Notes under the pieces: model-generated
What the model was told of the DNA's origin: nothing
What the model saw: the letters and a program-made list of their open reading frames with translations, nothing else
Database searches by the model: none
Source: Punica granatum
Lineage: Eukaryota > Streptophyta > Magnoliopsida > Myrtales > Lythraceae
Assembly (NCBI RefSeq): GCF_007655135.1
Contig: NC_045131.1
Coordinates: 16,910,001 to 16,974,000 of the forward strand
Direction of reading: 5' to 3'
DNA: 64,000 nt
Shown here: positions 23,126-35,990 of the stretch, piece by piece
How the letters are laid out: each line of letters opens with the position of its first letter
How positions within the stretch are numbered: position 1 is the stretch's first letter
Translations under genes and position numbers: made by a program

Positions 23126-26100
23126 TGTATGGACCCGAATGTGGTTCTCGTCGGGGCCCGTATCCACGCGACCGAATTGCGCGGTTTGAGAATGTCCACA
23201 TTCCCGGGGGACGCGTGACGGACACACGTGAGAAGGAGTCGTCACTACCTATTTACAAATCGAGAGTCGAGGGCTGGTGAGTTGCCCGGGTCTAGAGGTA
23301 ATGAAATACCTAGTTTTACTAAGGTATTGGTCTATGCGGAACCGGATAGTCCGAATTCGAGGGTTCACGTTACATGCGGGTCTATATCCCGCATGCCCTT
23401 TCGGTACCGTAACTTGCTAGGCTTGCAGTTTTATTTCATTTACTACATAAATTAAGTTACGCTCGACTTATACGTTTTGACATCGAAAATTCGGTGAACC
23501 AAACGATGTTGGTTGAGAAGGCGAGAGAGAAGTAGGCCCGTATGTCGGGAAATCGGTTCGCTATCTTGCGTTATAGTTCATCAAACCATGATGGTTGAAT
23601 TCCTGCGTGAATGGGAACAGTGAGATCTTGGGATTACTCTTGTTTGGGCAAGCATTGGACCGATTCGATTAGTTCGACTCTTGGACCGTTCGCTCATTGA
23701 CTGGGATTCTTACAGAATGAATGTTCAAAGTAAAATCCTTACAATGCTCTCAAAAACAATAAATACAAATTACAAATAACAAATGGTCGAATCCCAGTCA
23801 GTTCGCGTTCTATTATTATTCTGCTCCAACTTGCCGTGAGTTTAAGGAAAAATCGAAAACTGAAATTCAACACGCGCTCTTAGTGGATAGAGCGTTGGAC
23901 CTTGTGATCGATGATTAGGGTGTTGGACCCTAATTGCAATGCGTCCTATGGGTCGGGCTCGACTTGCATGGACAAACAAGAGCAGAAAAGTAACAAACAA
24001 CATGCAGATAACAGATAGTGTGTTTGTTAGTGCCAAGTGTACGTGAGTTAATAGATTATTAACCTTGAGTGTTTTGGCATGCAAATGTCCTATGCTAAGC
24101 AGGCAAACGTGTGCAAAGCATTTTGCATTCGGCTTTGTTTCAAGGACCTGATAGACATGGTGTCTATAGTGAAGTCCTCTGTGTGTGGATTGCTTTTAAA
24201 GTTATTCTGTATTGTGACACTGCAATTTTACTGAATTCGGCAAACTCGTGTTTTGACTCTAGATTTGGAACCTAGAGTTCCACCTAACCATTATCTAACG
24301 TTTGGTTAGGTCGAGTGAATGATTAATCGGGATTTTTGTATGTTTCGTGACAGAGATAACCGTTCTAGTTACCCGAATCTACGATAGGATGACAGAAACT
24401 CATCAGTTGAATAAGAAAAGGCTTTGCAGATGAACTTGTACCTGAACATGTAGCCTATTCTTATCCTGATACCGTAGTGTTTCTGTCAAACTAACTCTAG
24501 GAGTGTCACTAATTTGTGAAAAGATAATATTGCCCTTTATTTGAAAATTGTTTTCAGAAACGGGAAACAACACAATGCGAGCCACCTCGGCTTATAATCG
24601 ATACCTGGATCTTCTAGGGTTATGCAAGAACCCCCAAAAAGCCAAAGAATCGTTCGATCTGCTCATAAGTGATATAAAAATATCTTATGTATCCTGACCT
24701 GAGTTACCTGAAATCAGGTAAAAACTCAAGTTGAGACACACAAAACCTTTCTAGTCATCCGTGCTATATCGGACCGCGCGCTTCGGGATTTTGAAAATGC
24801 GAATTTTGAAAAGGGCATTAATGTCATTTGATAACTTATCGATGCAAGTTATCAGTTAATGACCAATTCATGCAAGTTTATTAGTGCCAAGTGGATTTAA
24901 TCATGTGAGCGTCTCGATTAACCCGTTTTTGGAATTACAGTTTAAGGATTATTGCCGAATGCAGTAAATGTGCAGGTTAGAGACAATCAGACCGATCATG
25001 AATTGATCCACTGAATGGAGTCTGAATACCCAAAAAAGTTTAATTTAATGAAAACGATTCGTAACACGGCGACCAAGACGGGTCTAGGAAGGTCGAGGAT
25101 AATTTGGTCAAAATGACCAAAATACCCTTGAAACCCAAATGAACCGGGAAAAGTCCTTGATACATGAATCAATGCATTTTTGCTCGGAAAACAACATTCT
25201 AAAAGGGATTTTAATGTGGGATTTGCAATGATATCAAAATTATGATTGCACAAAATCCGAGAAATTGATTTCATTGACATAAAGAGGCTATTCTTGACCC
25301 AAATGAGGTCAAAGAACTCTCAGCTCTTTTCTCTTGGGGATAGCCGTGAGCTCCCTTGACTTGTTTCGGATTTCAAGCGGTCTCTTTAACCCAATTTCGA
25401 CTATTTCTTGCATGCTCAAACATTAAACACGATAAATGACATGTATTTGCAAAGTCGGTACCGCCATGATTTAAATAACACATTTAAACGTACAAGCATG
25501 CACAAACATGTTATTTATGGAATTGATAAAATGATACCGATCTCATGGATGCGGGAAAAACATGGAAATTCGGGAAACGACTTAAGTCGGGGCAAGGAAA
25601 CCGGTTATAACCCGAAGAACCAAAAAAGGCTCACAGTCACCTTTCCTCAAAAGGAAACCGTGAGTTCCCTTGGTCGTTCCAGTTTAATACGGTCTCCCCG
25701 ACATCGATTTAAACATTTCCCGACATGTTAACACGTAATACGATGATAAACGTGCATGAAATAATATGGAAATTGCATAAAAATGGAATCTTGCATGTAA
25801 ACCGATTCTTGAACCGCCTTATAACCCAACAAACGCAAAGCAAATGTAAAAATCCTAACTTCTCTGAGTCGGGAATGGTTATATCTAGTCCCAGAATGTG
25901 GGATGGGACCATAAAAATCGGGTTAGACCATTGCTGGATCGAGTTTCGGGCTGTTTTGGCTTGCACAGACCCAAAATAGGCTCTCGGACCCGATTGGAGC
26001 AAAGACAGACCCAACTGGCACCTGAGAGAAAGCGGGTTGGTTCGGACAGCTCGGGTGGCTTTTTAGAGAGTGCTTGGATGTTCTGGAAAGCCAAGAGGAT

Positions 26101-27477
26101 GCTTAATATCCCTGCAATGGTTTCGGGAGGAGTGCACTCGTAGAGTTTTTGAAAATCAAGAGCAAAGTCAGGTTAGTAAGCAGAAAATAGACTCGATTGG
26201 GAATCTGGAAAGAAACGGCTCTCTCGGAGGCTCCCGATGGTATTTTGCTGCAAGGTTGGTGGCTCCCGATTCCTAAGAGGCTAAGGATCATGCCTGCAGT
26301 GGTTTTGTGAGGAGTGCGCTCTTAGATTTTCCGAAAATCGAGAGCAAAGTCAAGTCAGTAAGCTGAAAACAGACTCGACTGGCAGTCCGGAAAGAAATGG
26401 CTCCACAAGAGGTTCTCGGTGGTCTTTTGTTGCAAGGTCGGTGGCTCCCGACGGATAAGATACCCCTAGAGATGATTGTGGTGGTCGTTCGATGAAAAGA
26501 GCTTCAGTTCGACCCGATCTGTAAAGAAAACGAAACTGTCCAGAAGCTTGACCCGACTAGATAGAAAAAAGAATTCGATTTTGTGATGGCTTGATTTTAT
26601 AGCTTGCAAGCTTCAAACTAAAAATCTAAGCTCGGAATGGACTTAGGGGGTTCAAAATATGCGGGATATGAAGTTTGGTCACATTCGAATTTAAGTCGGA
26701 ATAGTGATCACCATGGTTTCCGACTTAAGTTTTAAGGATTTTTACTTGGAAATGGCTGAGCTATGGCTTGGTATTGGCTGTGGTTTTCTTGGGGAATTTG
26801 AGAGGATTTGTAGAGAGAGAAATGCTAGAGAGATTGCATGGAAGATGAGTGATTAGCTTGATGAAGCATAGGGCTTATATAGGTAATGCTAATGAAGTAA
26901 TTAGCCAAACAAAAAGTGATTATGGGCATGCTTATTGAAGGGGCGGTTAGCTTAAGGGAAATTAAGGTGGGGAATTGATTGGAAGAAGATAGGAAGGCAT
27001 TAATGAGGATGAAGTGTTGTCTTGGTTGATTGAAAGATATTTTGAAGAGGAAGACAAGTTCTCCAACTTGGTTTGATGGGGAAGACAAATGAAAATTGAT
27101 TTGCTTCTTGGAGAAGTCAGCCATGGAGGGAAAGAAAATGCTAGGGCTAATCCGTGGGTCCCATGAGTTGTGAAGGAGAGTCGGGACGAAATTCAGGTTT
27201 CGATTTATCGCGTGTTCGAGGCTCGTGGCTTAAATGAACATCGAATTGTCGATGTGAGTAAAAAATGATTCAAATGAGCCAAAAATCATTCATTTTGCAT
27301 AGAAAAAAAACTCTGGTGGTTTTGAGGATCGAAAGTCGGTTTTGCTTGTTTCAGGCGATCAAAGCAAAATTAGTCATTTCTGAGATCGTATCTCGTATCT
27401 GCATTCCACATTAGTCATTTTGATATGCATTATCAATTAGACTGAATAATTGACTAATAAGCCAGTATTGCAAATGC
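23126..27477 (-). mobile_element. Outer solo LTR of family L1, 3' portion
   Basis: On the minus strand this is the 3' 4.35 kb of a 5.3-kb LTR whose first 0.99 kb lies at 51770-52757. It ends TCCATACA at 23126. Just outside is CCCGG, matched by CTCGG outside the other end at 52758-52762. It is more diverged from the inner LTRs than they are from each other, as expected for an older host of the inner element. At 26150-26500 a block of about 180-200 bp (GAGCAAAGTCA...CGACTGG...GGTGGCTCCCGA) is repeated. No ORF with a known domain. Confidence 0.85.
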
Positions 27478-30400
27478 TGTACGAACCCAAATGTGGACTC
27501 TCGTCAGGGCCTGCATTGCGCGCTTTTGGATTGCGCAGCTTGGGAGTGTCCACCTTCCCATGGGGACGCGTGACGGACACGAGTGAGAAGGAGTCGCCAC
27601 TTATCATTTTACGACCTGAAGGTCGAAGGTGGATAAGTTACCCGGGTCTAGGGGTATGGAACACCTAGCTGTTGTTAAGGCATTGATCTATGCGGAACCG
27701 AAAAGTCCGAGTTTAGGGGTTCATGTTACGTGCGGTCCTATATCCCGCACGCCCTTTCGGTACTCTGGTTTGCTAGGCTTGCATGTTTTATTATTTACCG
27801 CGTTGATTAAGTTGCGCTCGGCTCGCACATTTTGACAACGTAAATTCGAAAAATTAAACGATGTCGGTTGAGAAGCCAAGAGAGAAGTAAACCCGTATGT
27901 CAGGGAGTTGGTTCACAATCTTGCGTTACAGTTCATCGAACCATGGAGGTTGAATCCCTGCATGAACAAAAACCGCGAGATCTTGGATTTACTTTCCTTT
28001 GGGCAACCATTGGACCGATCTGATTAATTCGACTCTCGAACCGTTTGCTTATCGATAAGAATTCTTACAGAATGAATGTACAAAATAAAATCCTTACAAT
28101 GCTCTCAAAAACAATAAATACAAATTACAAATGGCTGAATTCCCATCGACTCACGTTCAGTTATTATTCCGCTCTAACTCATCGTGAGTTTAGGGAAAAG
28201 ATCGAAAAACTGAAATTCAATGCACGCTCTCACTGAATAGGGCATTGGACCCTGTGAGTGTTGATTAGGGCGTTGGACCCTGTGATCGATGATTAGGGCG
28301 TTGAACCCTAATATTATTCGGCCTAGGGATCAGACTCGACCCGCAGGGCAAACATGTGCGGAAAGATAACAAGCAGCAAGTAAATAACAGACAATGTGTT
28401 TGTATTCACCGAATGTACGTGGATTAGCAAGTTTATTAACCCAGGGGTGTTTTTGCAAGCAGATGCCATATGATAAGCAAAGAATCATGCAAAACATTTT
28501 GCATTCGGTTTTGTTTTGAGAATTTGAAAAAGAGAATCAAATCTCGGGTGTGTAGATTGCTTTTACAATTGTTTTGTATTGTGACACTGAAATTCCACTG
28601 AATTAGCCAAACTCGTGTTTGACTCTAGATTTAGAATTTAGAATTCCTCCTAACCATTATCTAGTGTTTGGTTAGGTCGAATAAAAGATTAATCAGCATT
28701 TTGTATGTTTTCTGATAGAGATAACCGTTCTAATTACCCGAGTCTATGTTAGGATGACAAAAACTCATCAGTTAGATAAAAAAAGGCTATGCAGATGAAC
28801 TTACCCCGTACTGTAGTGTTTCTGTCATGCTAACCCTAGGAGTGTTGCTGAATTGTGAAAACACGATTTTGCCCTTTATTTGAAAATTGTTTTCAGAAAA
28901 GGGAAAACATCGTAGTACGGACCACCTCGGCCTGTAGCCGGTGTTGACCAATTCCCTGGATCGTCCAAGATTATGCAAGAACCCCGAAAAAGCTAAAGAA
29001 CCGGTCGATCTGCTCGGAAGTAATTTAGAAAGATATTCTGTATCCTGACCTGAGTTACTTGGAATCAGGTAAAAACTCAAGTTGAGACACAGAAGCCCTT
29101 TTCAGACGTCCATGCTACATCGGATCGTGCGTTTTGGGTATTGAAATTGATAAGTTTGAAAAGGGCACCAACGTCATTTGACAACTCATCGACGCGAGTT
29201 ATCAGTTAATGGCCAATTCGTGTAAACTTTATCAGTGTGAAGTGGGTTTAATCATGTGAGCGTCCCGATTAACCCGTTCGTGAAATTAATGCTTAAAGGT
29301 TGTACCTAATGCATTAATTATAAAAAAAAACGATTCGCGCATCGGTGACCAAGACGGGTCAAGAAAGATTGAGGATGATTCAGTTAAGATAGACCAAACA
29401 CATCTTCGATTCCTAATAGGCCCGAAAGGGTCTCCGAATTGTGAATCCATGCATATTGCTTAAAAGAGACGTTTCAATGCAATGTTTGTTATGTTATTGA
29501 AATTGAGAGTTGCACGAAATCCGAGATCGGACCCAAAACGGGGAGAGGAAGCCTCATTCAACCCGTATGAGTCCATGAAACTCTCGGCCACTTCTCCTTG
29601 GAGAAAGCCAAGAGGTCCCATGGCCCAAATAAGGTTCCACGAGGTTTCCCCGTCTCGTTTCGAATCATTTCTTGCATGCTCAAGCAACAAACACGATTAA
29701 ACGAAAGTCGGCATCGCCATGATTTAAATAACACATTCAAACATGGAAACATACACAAACATATTATTTAAGGAATCGATAAAACAATACCGACTTCATA
29801 CACATGGGAAAATATGATGAAACTCGGGAATCAAACTTGGATCGGGTTAAGAAGATCGTTCCTTACCCGAAATGAGCAAGAGAGCATTCGGTCACCTCCC
29901 TTGGAGGGAAACCCGTGAGCTCTTTGCCTTTCCCGGGTTGGGATATTCTTCTCGACTATGATCCAAGTGTTTCCTGACATACTAGCATATAAATCAAGGA
30001 TAAATATGCATGATATAACATAGAAAGTGCATAAAGATAAAAACTTGGAAATAAAACATGCATAAAACCCTTTATAACTCCATAAACGCAACGAGAATGA
30101 AAATTTCCTAACTCCTCTAAGTCGGGAATGATCATACCTAGTCCTGAGATGCAGGATGAAATTGTTAGAAGTTGGTTTGGACCTTTGTTGGGTTGGGTTT
30201 GGGCTGTTTTTCGTTGAACAGACCCGAAATGCACAAATAGACTCGGCTGGAACACTGAACAGACCCGACTGGCACAATTCGGGTCGGACGTCACCACGGA
30301 AGTTCCCGATGGAATTTTGAGACAAGGTCAGTGGCTCCTGACTGACCCCCGGAGGTGGTTGTGGTCGTTTGGTCGCAGAGTTATCGGGTCGACCCGTACA

Positions 30401-32641
30401 GCTCTGCAAAGATCACGAAAAACATAACCCGTCTGGAATTTCGGACCCGTCTGGCACTAGTCGGGTCGGACATTGCCACGGTGTCTCTCGGTGGAATTTT
30501 GAGGCAAGGTCAACGGCTCCCGACTCCTAACTAACCCCCGGAGGTGACTGTGGTGGTCGTTTTGTGAAAGAAGTCTCGGATCGACCCGATCTGAAAGAAA
30601 ACCACAAGAACAGTCAAAAAAATCGACCCAACTAGGCAGTCGGGCTGTTTCTTCGTGCTGGGTTAAAACCGACGGGTTTTTCTTGGATTTCTTGACTCCT
30701 TAACACCCTAAGGTTGTGTGGGGAGGTGTTTGATGGGTTTTGGCAACTCAAACTGACCCGGAAGGCCTTGAAACTTGGGTTGCCATTTTTGACCCGAGAA
30801 TACCATTTTCTGGGTTTGGTTCTGTGGTGGCTGTTCTGATGGGTTGGAGGCTTCAAACTTAAAATCTAAGCCCGAAAATGGATAGTTCCGACTTAAGTCT
30901 TTGATGTTCTTGCTTGGTGTTTGCTGAGCCAAAGGGGGCTGCGATTTTGTTGAGCTCTTTGGGAGCTTTTGCTTGATGAAAATAGCAAGTGTTGATGTAA
31001 GAGAAGGTGTCTTGAAGTTGAAGAAGGCGTAGGCTATATATATGCAAGCTAATGATGCAATTAGGCAAACAAAGTGCAATTAGGGGGCATACTTAAAGGA
31101 TCCGAGTTTTTTAAGAGAATTAGGCTGGGGTTTTGATTGAATGAAGCATTAATGGATGGATGGTGATGGTGGAGTGTTGAAGTAGAAGACTTAGATATTT
31201 TGAAGAAGATAGAATTGCAAGTTGGCTTCTTATCTTCATGAAGATGAAGAAAACAAAGGAGAGGGCGGCTATGTCAATTTGTAGGGCGGCTAGGGCTAAC
31301 CCATGGGCCCCACAATCTTGAGGGAAGTTTGGGACGAAGTTTGGGTCTCGATTGATTGCGCATTCGAAGCTCGTAGTTCAAATTGAACGTTGAATTGGCG
31401 ATATGTGCACTAAAACGATTCCAATGAGCCCAAGATTGTCAATTTTCGTAGAAGAATGCCTCGGGTGCATATGAGGCTCGGAAGTCGATTTTGCCTGTTT
31501 CGAGTGACTAGAGAGAAGTTAACTGCTTCTGATAGCATATCTTGTATCTACATCACACGTTGGTCATTTTGACACGAATTGTCAGACAACGTGAACAACT
31601 GACCCTTAAGCCGGTAATGCAAATGGGAAGCCTGAGACGTCCTAGGAGTCCAAAGTTGGATTTCTCAAATTGCTTCCTGAGTTGCTTGGGGGCTCTGGAA
31701 ATCACTGTGATCTCCGTTTGTCGAGATTGGATCTCTAAGGACTTGAAAAGTTATATGAGACCTTTAAAGCAATGCTCAAGAGGTCTAGACGTGTTGTGCA
31801 GTTCACTCTGACAATTTCACATTAAGCCTTGGAGTGTGTCCTACTATGTAGCACAGTCATCCGGCGTCAGGTTTCCCTAAAAAGGATCTCCGTTTATGAA
31901 TTTTTGTTGAAAATGGACTTTTTTGTTCTTCGGAAGTCACTCGGGAAACTGAAAGAGGTATTGCTATCTGATTTCCAATTGCGTATGTCCGCTGCAGTTT
32001 TCTGGGCAATGCATGGCTAACTTGGTTTGCCGATGTTCTGTCAGACCAGTCTTCGAATAAGATTTTCCATTGAAAGATATGTTTGTTCTGTCGTTCAGAA
32101 GTCTTTAGAGGAGTCTGTACGACTTCTGAAAGACAATTTGAAGTAATGATCATGCTCTGCATAATTATTGGACATGACTGTATCTAACATCAGGCATTAA
32201 CTTTTCTTGGATGAACCGACATTTTTGGATTTCCACTGAAAAGTTATCTGTATACAGAAAGTTGTTCTGTATAGAGCAGATGATTAGCGAAATGCGTTTG
32301 AAGACACTTTTCATCTGTTTGACACTGATGTGTATTTTTGAAGTCCAATATTGGTTATCTTCCGATGGTCGAACGAACTATCGAAAAATAGGACTATTCA
32401 TGTGGTACGCTGGAAATGCCGATTTTGAACGTTGTTGAGCTCTTTAGTTACTCTGTTACCTTTAGTGACCCTTGGAGTCCTTCTATCGCATGTATATGTC
32501 TTCTGCTCAGCTTTACCGACTTGAGGATGAATAGTGATTTCTTACTCTGTCGAGCCGTTTTCTGTATTCCTACTCAAGTCATGGTCTGGACCATTGTTGA
32601 TATCATTGTTTGGAATAGTGAGCTAAAATGGGGTGCTGACA
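27478..32641 (-). repeat. 3' LTR of the inner L1 element (5164 bp)
   Basis: Minus strand TGTCAGCACCCCATTTTAGC...GGTTCGTACA. It matches the 5' LTR (39904-51769 without inserts) along its whole length; by eye about nine bases in ten agree near the ends. It contains an imperfect internal repeat of about 150 bp near 30290-30560 (CGGACGTCACCACGG... and CGGACATTGCCACGG...). A sense-strand open frame of 192 codons at 29831-30409 has a 185-codon counterpart in the other LTR but no recognisable domain. Confidence 0.85.
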
Positions 32642-32655
32642 GCTTGCCCCTCCTT
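32642..32655 (-). other. Polypurine tract of the inner L1 element
   Basis: On the minus strand AAGGAGGGGCAAGC lies immediately before the TGTCAG start of the 3' LTR, the expected site for plus-strand DNA priming. Confidence 0.8.
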
Positions 32656-32789
32656 GACTGCGTGCTCGAGTAGAGGATGCAGCCAAAGACTTTAAAAGTA
32701 TCCCAATTTGATAGCAATGATCGATATGAAACTTCCGATAGCAGTCTTCTTCCTCCTGCTTTGGATATGTGGGGATGTTATACCTGATG

Positions 32790-33181
32790 CAGAAATGTAA
32801 AATCGGGTCGAACCCGAGGGGACGGACCCCTGATATAAATTTATAGTCGGGACGGACCCCTAAGTAGAAATTTAAAGTCGGGACGGACCCGAGGGATTTG
32901 CAATATGCACGAGGCGCATACCAAATGAACTACATGGTTCAAAGGTGTCTTCCCAATGGATTTGCGGGGTGCATGAGCGCTTGCTCGGCGAAGGGGACGG
33001 ACCCTCGAACAGGAATTTAAAGTCGGGAGGAATCTGAAGGGGACGGACCCCTGAATAGAAATTTAAAGTCAGGACGGACCCGAGGGGTTTGCAATATGCA
33101 CGGGGCGCATACCGATTGAACTACATGGTTCAAAGGCGCCTGCCCAATGGACTTTCGGGGTGCACGAGCGCCTGCTTGGCG
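32790..33181 (-). repeat. About 185-bp repeat, two copies, with GACGGACCC submotifs
   Basis: Two blocks starting near 32871 and 33062 each read AAAGTCGGGACGGACCC-like text, then GGGTTTGCAATATGCACG, GGCGCATACC, and GAACTACATGGTTCAAAGG. They sit among additional GACGGACCCCTGA(A)TA-AATTTA half-copies. Spacing between the blocks is about 190 bp. It directly adjoins the 60-bp array. Confidence 0.75.
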
Positions 33182-34358
33182 GGTTTGCAATGTGCGGGGC
33201 GTTTGCTCGGCGGGTTGTAAGGTGCACTGCATTCCATGAGAAGGTGCGCGTCAATTGAAAAGTGCGTTGCGAAAATAAAAGGTGCACTGCATTCCAGAGA
33301 AGATGCACGCCAATTGAAAAGTGCGTTGCCGAAAATAAAAGGTGCACTGCATCCCTGAGAAGGTGCACGCTAATTGAAAAGTGCGTTGCGGAAATAAAAG
33401 GTGCACTGCATTCCTGATAAGGTGCACGCCAATTGAAAAGTGCGTTGCGGAAATAAAAGGTGCACTGCATTCCATGAGAAGGTGCACGCCAATTGAAAAG
33501 TGCGTTGCGAAAATAAAAGGTGCACGCCAATTGAAAAGTGCGTTGCGGAAATAAAAGGTGCACTGCATTCCATGAGAAGGTGCACGCCAATTGAAAAGTG
33601 CGTTGCGGAAATAAAAGGTGCACTGCATTCCATGAGAAGGTGCACGCCAATTGAAAAGTGCATTGCGCAAATAAAGGGTGCACTGCATTTATGAGAAGGT
33701 GCACGCCAATTGAAAAGTACATTGCGAAAAATAAAAAGTGCACTGCATTCCTGAGAAGGTGCACGCCAATTGAATAGTGCGTTGCGGAAATAAAAGGTGC
33801 ATTGCATTCCATGAGAAGGTGCACGTCAATTGAAAAGTGCATTGCGGAAATAAAAGGTGCACTGCATTCCTGAGAAGGTGCACGCCAATTGAAAAGTGCA
33901 TTGCGATAATGAAAAGGTGTAGAAAATAAATGTAAACACCGGGGAGTTGCGTGAGATGTGGAAGGAATCATTGTGATTTCTTCATCGCTAAGCTTGTCTA
34001 TGCTGCAATCGATGTTGTGGCAGAATGCTTCGTTACTTGCCAACTGATTGCGATGCAACTGAGTGCCTGGAGTGCTATCCTGACTGCGGCGGAGTGAATG
34101 TGAAACCCTGAGAATTCTGATTTTTCGGGGACCAACGTTGTTGCTGGAGCGGTTGCACTTTGTCGGATTTCGAATTTGCTGTTGGGCCATTGTGCTTTCG
34201 CTGGCGATGCCCCGACTATGCGATGAGGGATTTTTCTTCGCGGAATGACGTGTGCTGAAGGACTCGAGCTCTGGGGTGGAGCGTCTACGTATCCCGAGTA
34301 GTAGGGAATCAGAGTCTGCCGTAGTTCTTGCCGTTTGTAGTACCTGTGATTCTAGCAT
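33069..34358 (-). CDS. Open reading frame of 429 codons through the 60-bp array (doubtful gene)
   Basis: The frame lies on the sense strand of the L1 element. The first 140 or so residues (SSNNVGPRKIRILRVSHS and similar) come from unique DNA and look like a basic, serine- and arginine-rich, low-complexity sequence. Residues of about 145-370 are an approximately 20-residue repeat (FRNALFNWRAPSHGMQ and frame-shifted variants such as FQLACTFSWNAV). No domain, signal peptide or catalytic motif is recognised. Small unit-length changes shift the repeat register inside the frame, which a selected protein would not tolerate well. Most likely it is an accidental ORF created by stop-free repeats; the alternative is a repeat protein of the element. 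Confidence 0.2.
   Translation of the reverse strand: MLESQVLQTARTTADSDSLLLGIRRRSTPELESFSTRHSAKKNPSSHSRGIASESTMAQQQIRNPTKCNRSSNNVGPRKIRILRVSHSLRRSQDSTPGTQLHRNQLASNEAFCHNIDCSIDKLSDEEITMIPSTSHATPRCLHLFSTPFHYRNALFNWRAPSQECSAPFISAMHFSIDVHLLMECNAPFISATHYSIGVHLLRNAVHFLFFAMYFSIGVHLLINAVHPLFAQCTFQLACTFSWNAVHLLFPQRTFQLACTFSWNAVHLLFPQRTFQLACTFYFRNALFNWRAPSHGMQCTFYFRNALFNWRAPYQECSAPFISATHFSISVHLLRDAVHLLFSATHFSIGVHLLWNAVHLLFSQRTFQLTRTFSWNAVHLTTRRANAPHIANPPSRRSCTPKVHWAGAFEPCSSIGMRPVHIANPSGPS
33226..33915 (-). repeat. 60-bp minisatellite, about 11.5 copies
   Basis: The unit is roughly AAGGTGCACTGCATTC, CATGAGAAGGTGCACGCC, AATTGAAAAGTGCGTTGC, GGAAATAA; copies are 59-61 bp. One copy (near 33518) lacks its first 20 bases. 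Units lack stop codons in all three minus-strand frames, so open frames of 145 codons (33251-33688, 33370-33807) and the array part of the 429-codon frame overlap one another. Confidence 0.95.
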
Positions 34359-35990
34359 TACTAGTAAATCATGTGAGAAATACTAACAAGTGATAGATAC
34401 AGGTAAGCATAAAAATGTTGTTGCAACATGTAGATCTTCAGTTTTTGGTCACTTAAGTGACTCGTGAAGGATTTTGCTTTAACAGTGCAGATGGGTCCTA
34501 TTCTCGGAGGCTTAGATGCGAGGCCTTAAGGGATCTCGTTAACCATGCATGGGCATATCAAGACTTTCCCAACGATGCCCTAGCAGTTCTATTAGTTGTT
34601 CAACGTGCCCGTCGACTTTGGACCCTTGTTATCCAGATGCCGTAGGACGACTGCATCTGCAACCCACTTGAGGATTTCTGTTCAGATTCGATCTGACCAT
34701 TTCCAAAGCATTATGACTAGACCCCGGAAAAGAATGTCTGGGATTTCGGCTTTGTGGTAGCCCATTGAAGGGTGGCTGTGACCTATTTGAAGTTATGCAA
34801 AGACAGAGGGGAAAGAGAAAGCTTGGGAAGCACGTTGCCCCAGGCTAAAATGATACACGGATTCACACTTGCAGCGAGATGTACCCCCATTTTTCCTCGT
34901 CCTTCTATTGTGTAAGCTGTACCGAACTGCTTGGACGACGTATTTAGTTGCCTACTATGCTTGATGAAGGTTCCCTCTTGGGCGGTTGAATGGTATTGGA
35001 GAGCCAATCGGGGATCATGTTGGAATTGATAAATTGGCAACTTCCCTTGAGGATCCTTTGTCCGCACGATGTGTGAGAGACTAGGGGCAATTCTATCTAC
35101 CTCTCGTTTTGCTCTCCTTTTGCTACGGTCACCCACCTCGGGGCCGCACCTCTCAACCTAAAAGGGAAGAACTCTCCTTTTACCACGACCGCCCCAAAGG
35201 GTTTCCGGTCGTACCCCTCTTAGCTTTTGCCTAAGCCGCCCCAAAAGGGATTTTCGGCCTAGTGGGCTCGATTCTTTTATCTCTCGAGTTTGCAAGGGCG
35301 AAGGTTTCGAAGGATTCAACCTCTGAGTGCATTGTTTTCTATCTCCGTCGAGGAGTTGTGTCTGCTGCTCTCCTTTTGTGGGGTTTGTTGATTTCTCAGG
35401 ATTGGCGACGCCAAAGTTTTAAATCTCAGCGGTACCTTGTTTTGTTCATTGGCGAGTTTTTCCCGCGTCTTTTCTCTCTCTCTCTTTATTGGCGGGGTTT
35501 TCCTGCTTCTTTTCGCTCTGTTTTTTTTCTTGTAGCTGGGGTTTGTTTTGTACCCTATGTCTTTGTTTGAAACTCCTCGACTTTGCATCACCGAGGCCAC
35601 TTTGGTGTGCTTCGCCTCGTGGAGACTCGTCGTGTGTTGCTAGCCCTATTTTGTGAAGACCGACTTTCTTAGAAGTTTTTGACTCTCGTGCACTCGAAAG
35701 TTGAACTTCGTGTCATTTTCCATTGCAGGCATTATATGTGAATTTCTCCTGTTGTTTAGAAAGAAAATGTAGAACTGCCTTGTGAATAGGGAACCGAGGT
35801 TGCCCCGATGCGAATGTTGATCGGGGATGCCCCGATCTTCATTTGTGGAAGTGGCCTGTGGCAGGCGCCTTGTGCGATGTCTCCATTCATCTCTTGTTGT
35901 TCTTTGCAGTATGTGCCTCTTAGAGGGTGCACGCTGTTGAAGTCACTGGATGTTCAAGGAAGACGATTGCATCAATGCTGAGTGATTCAC

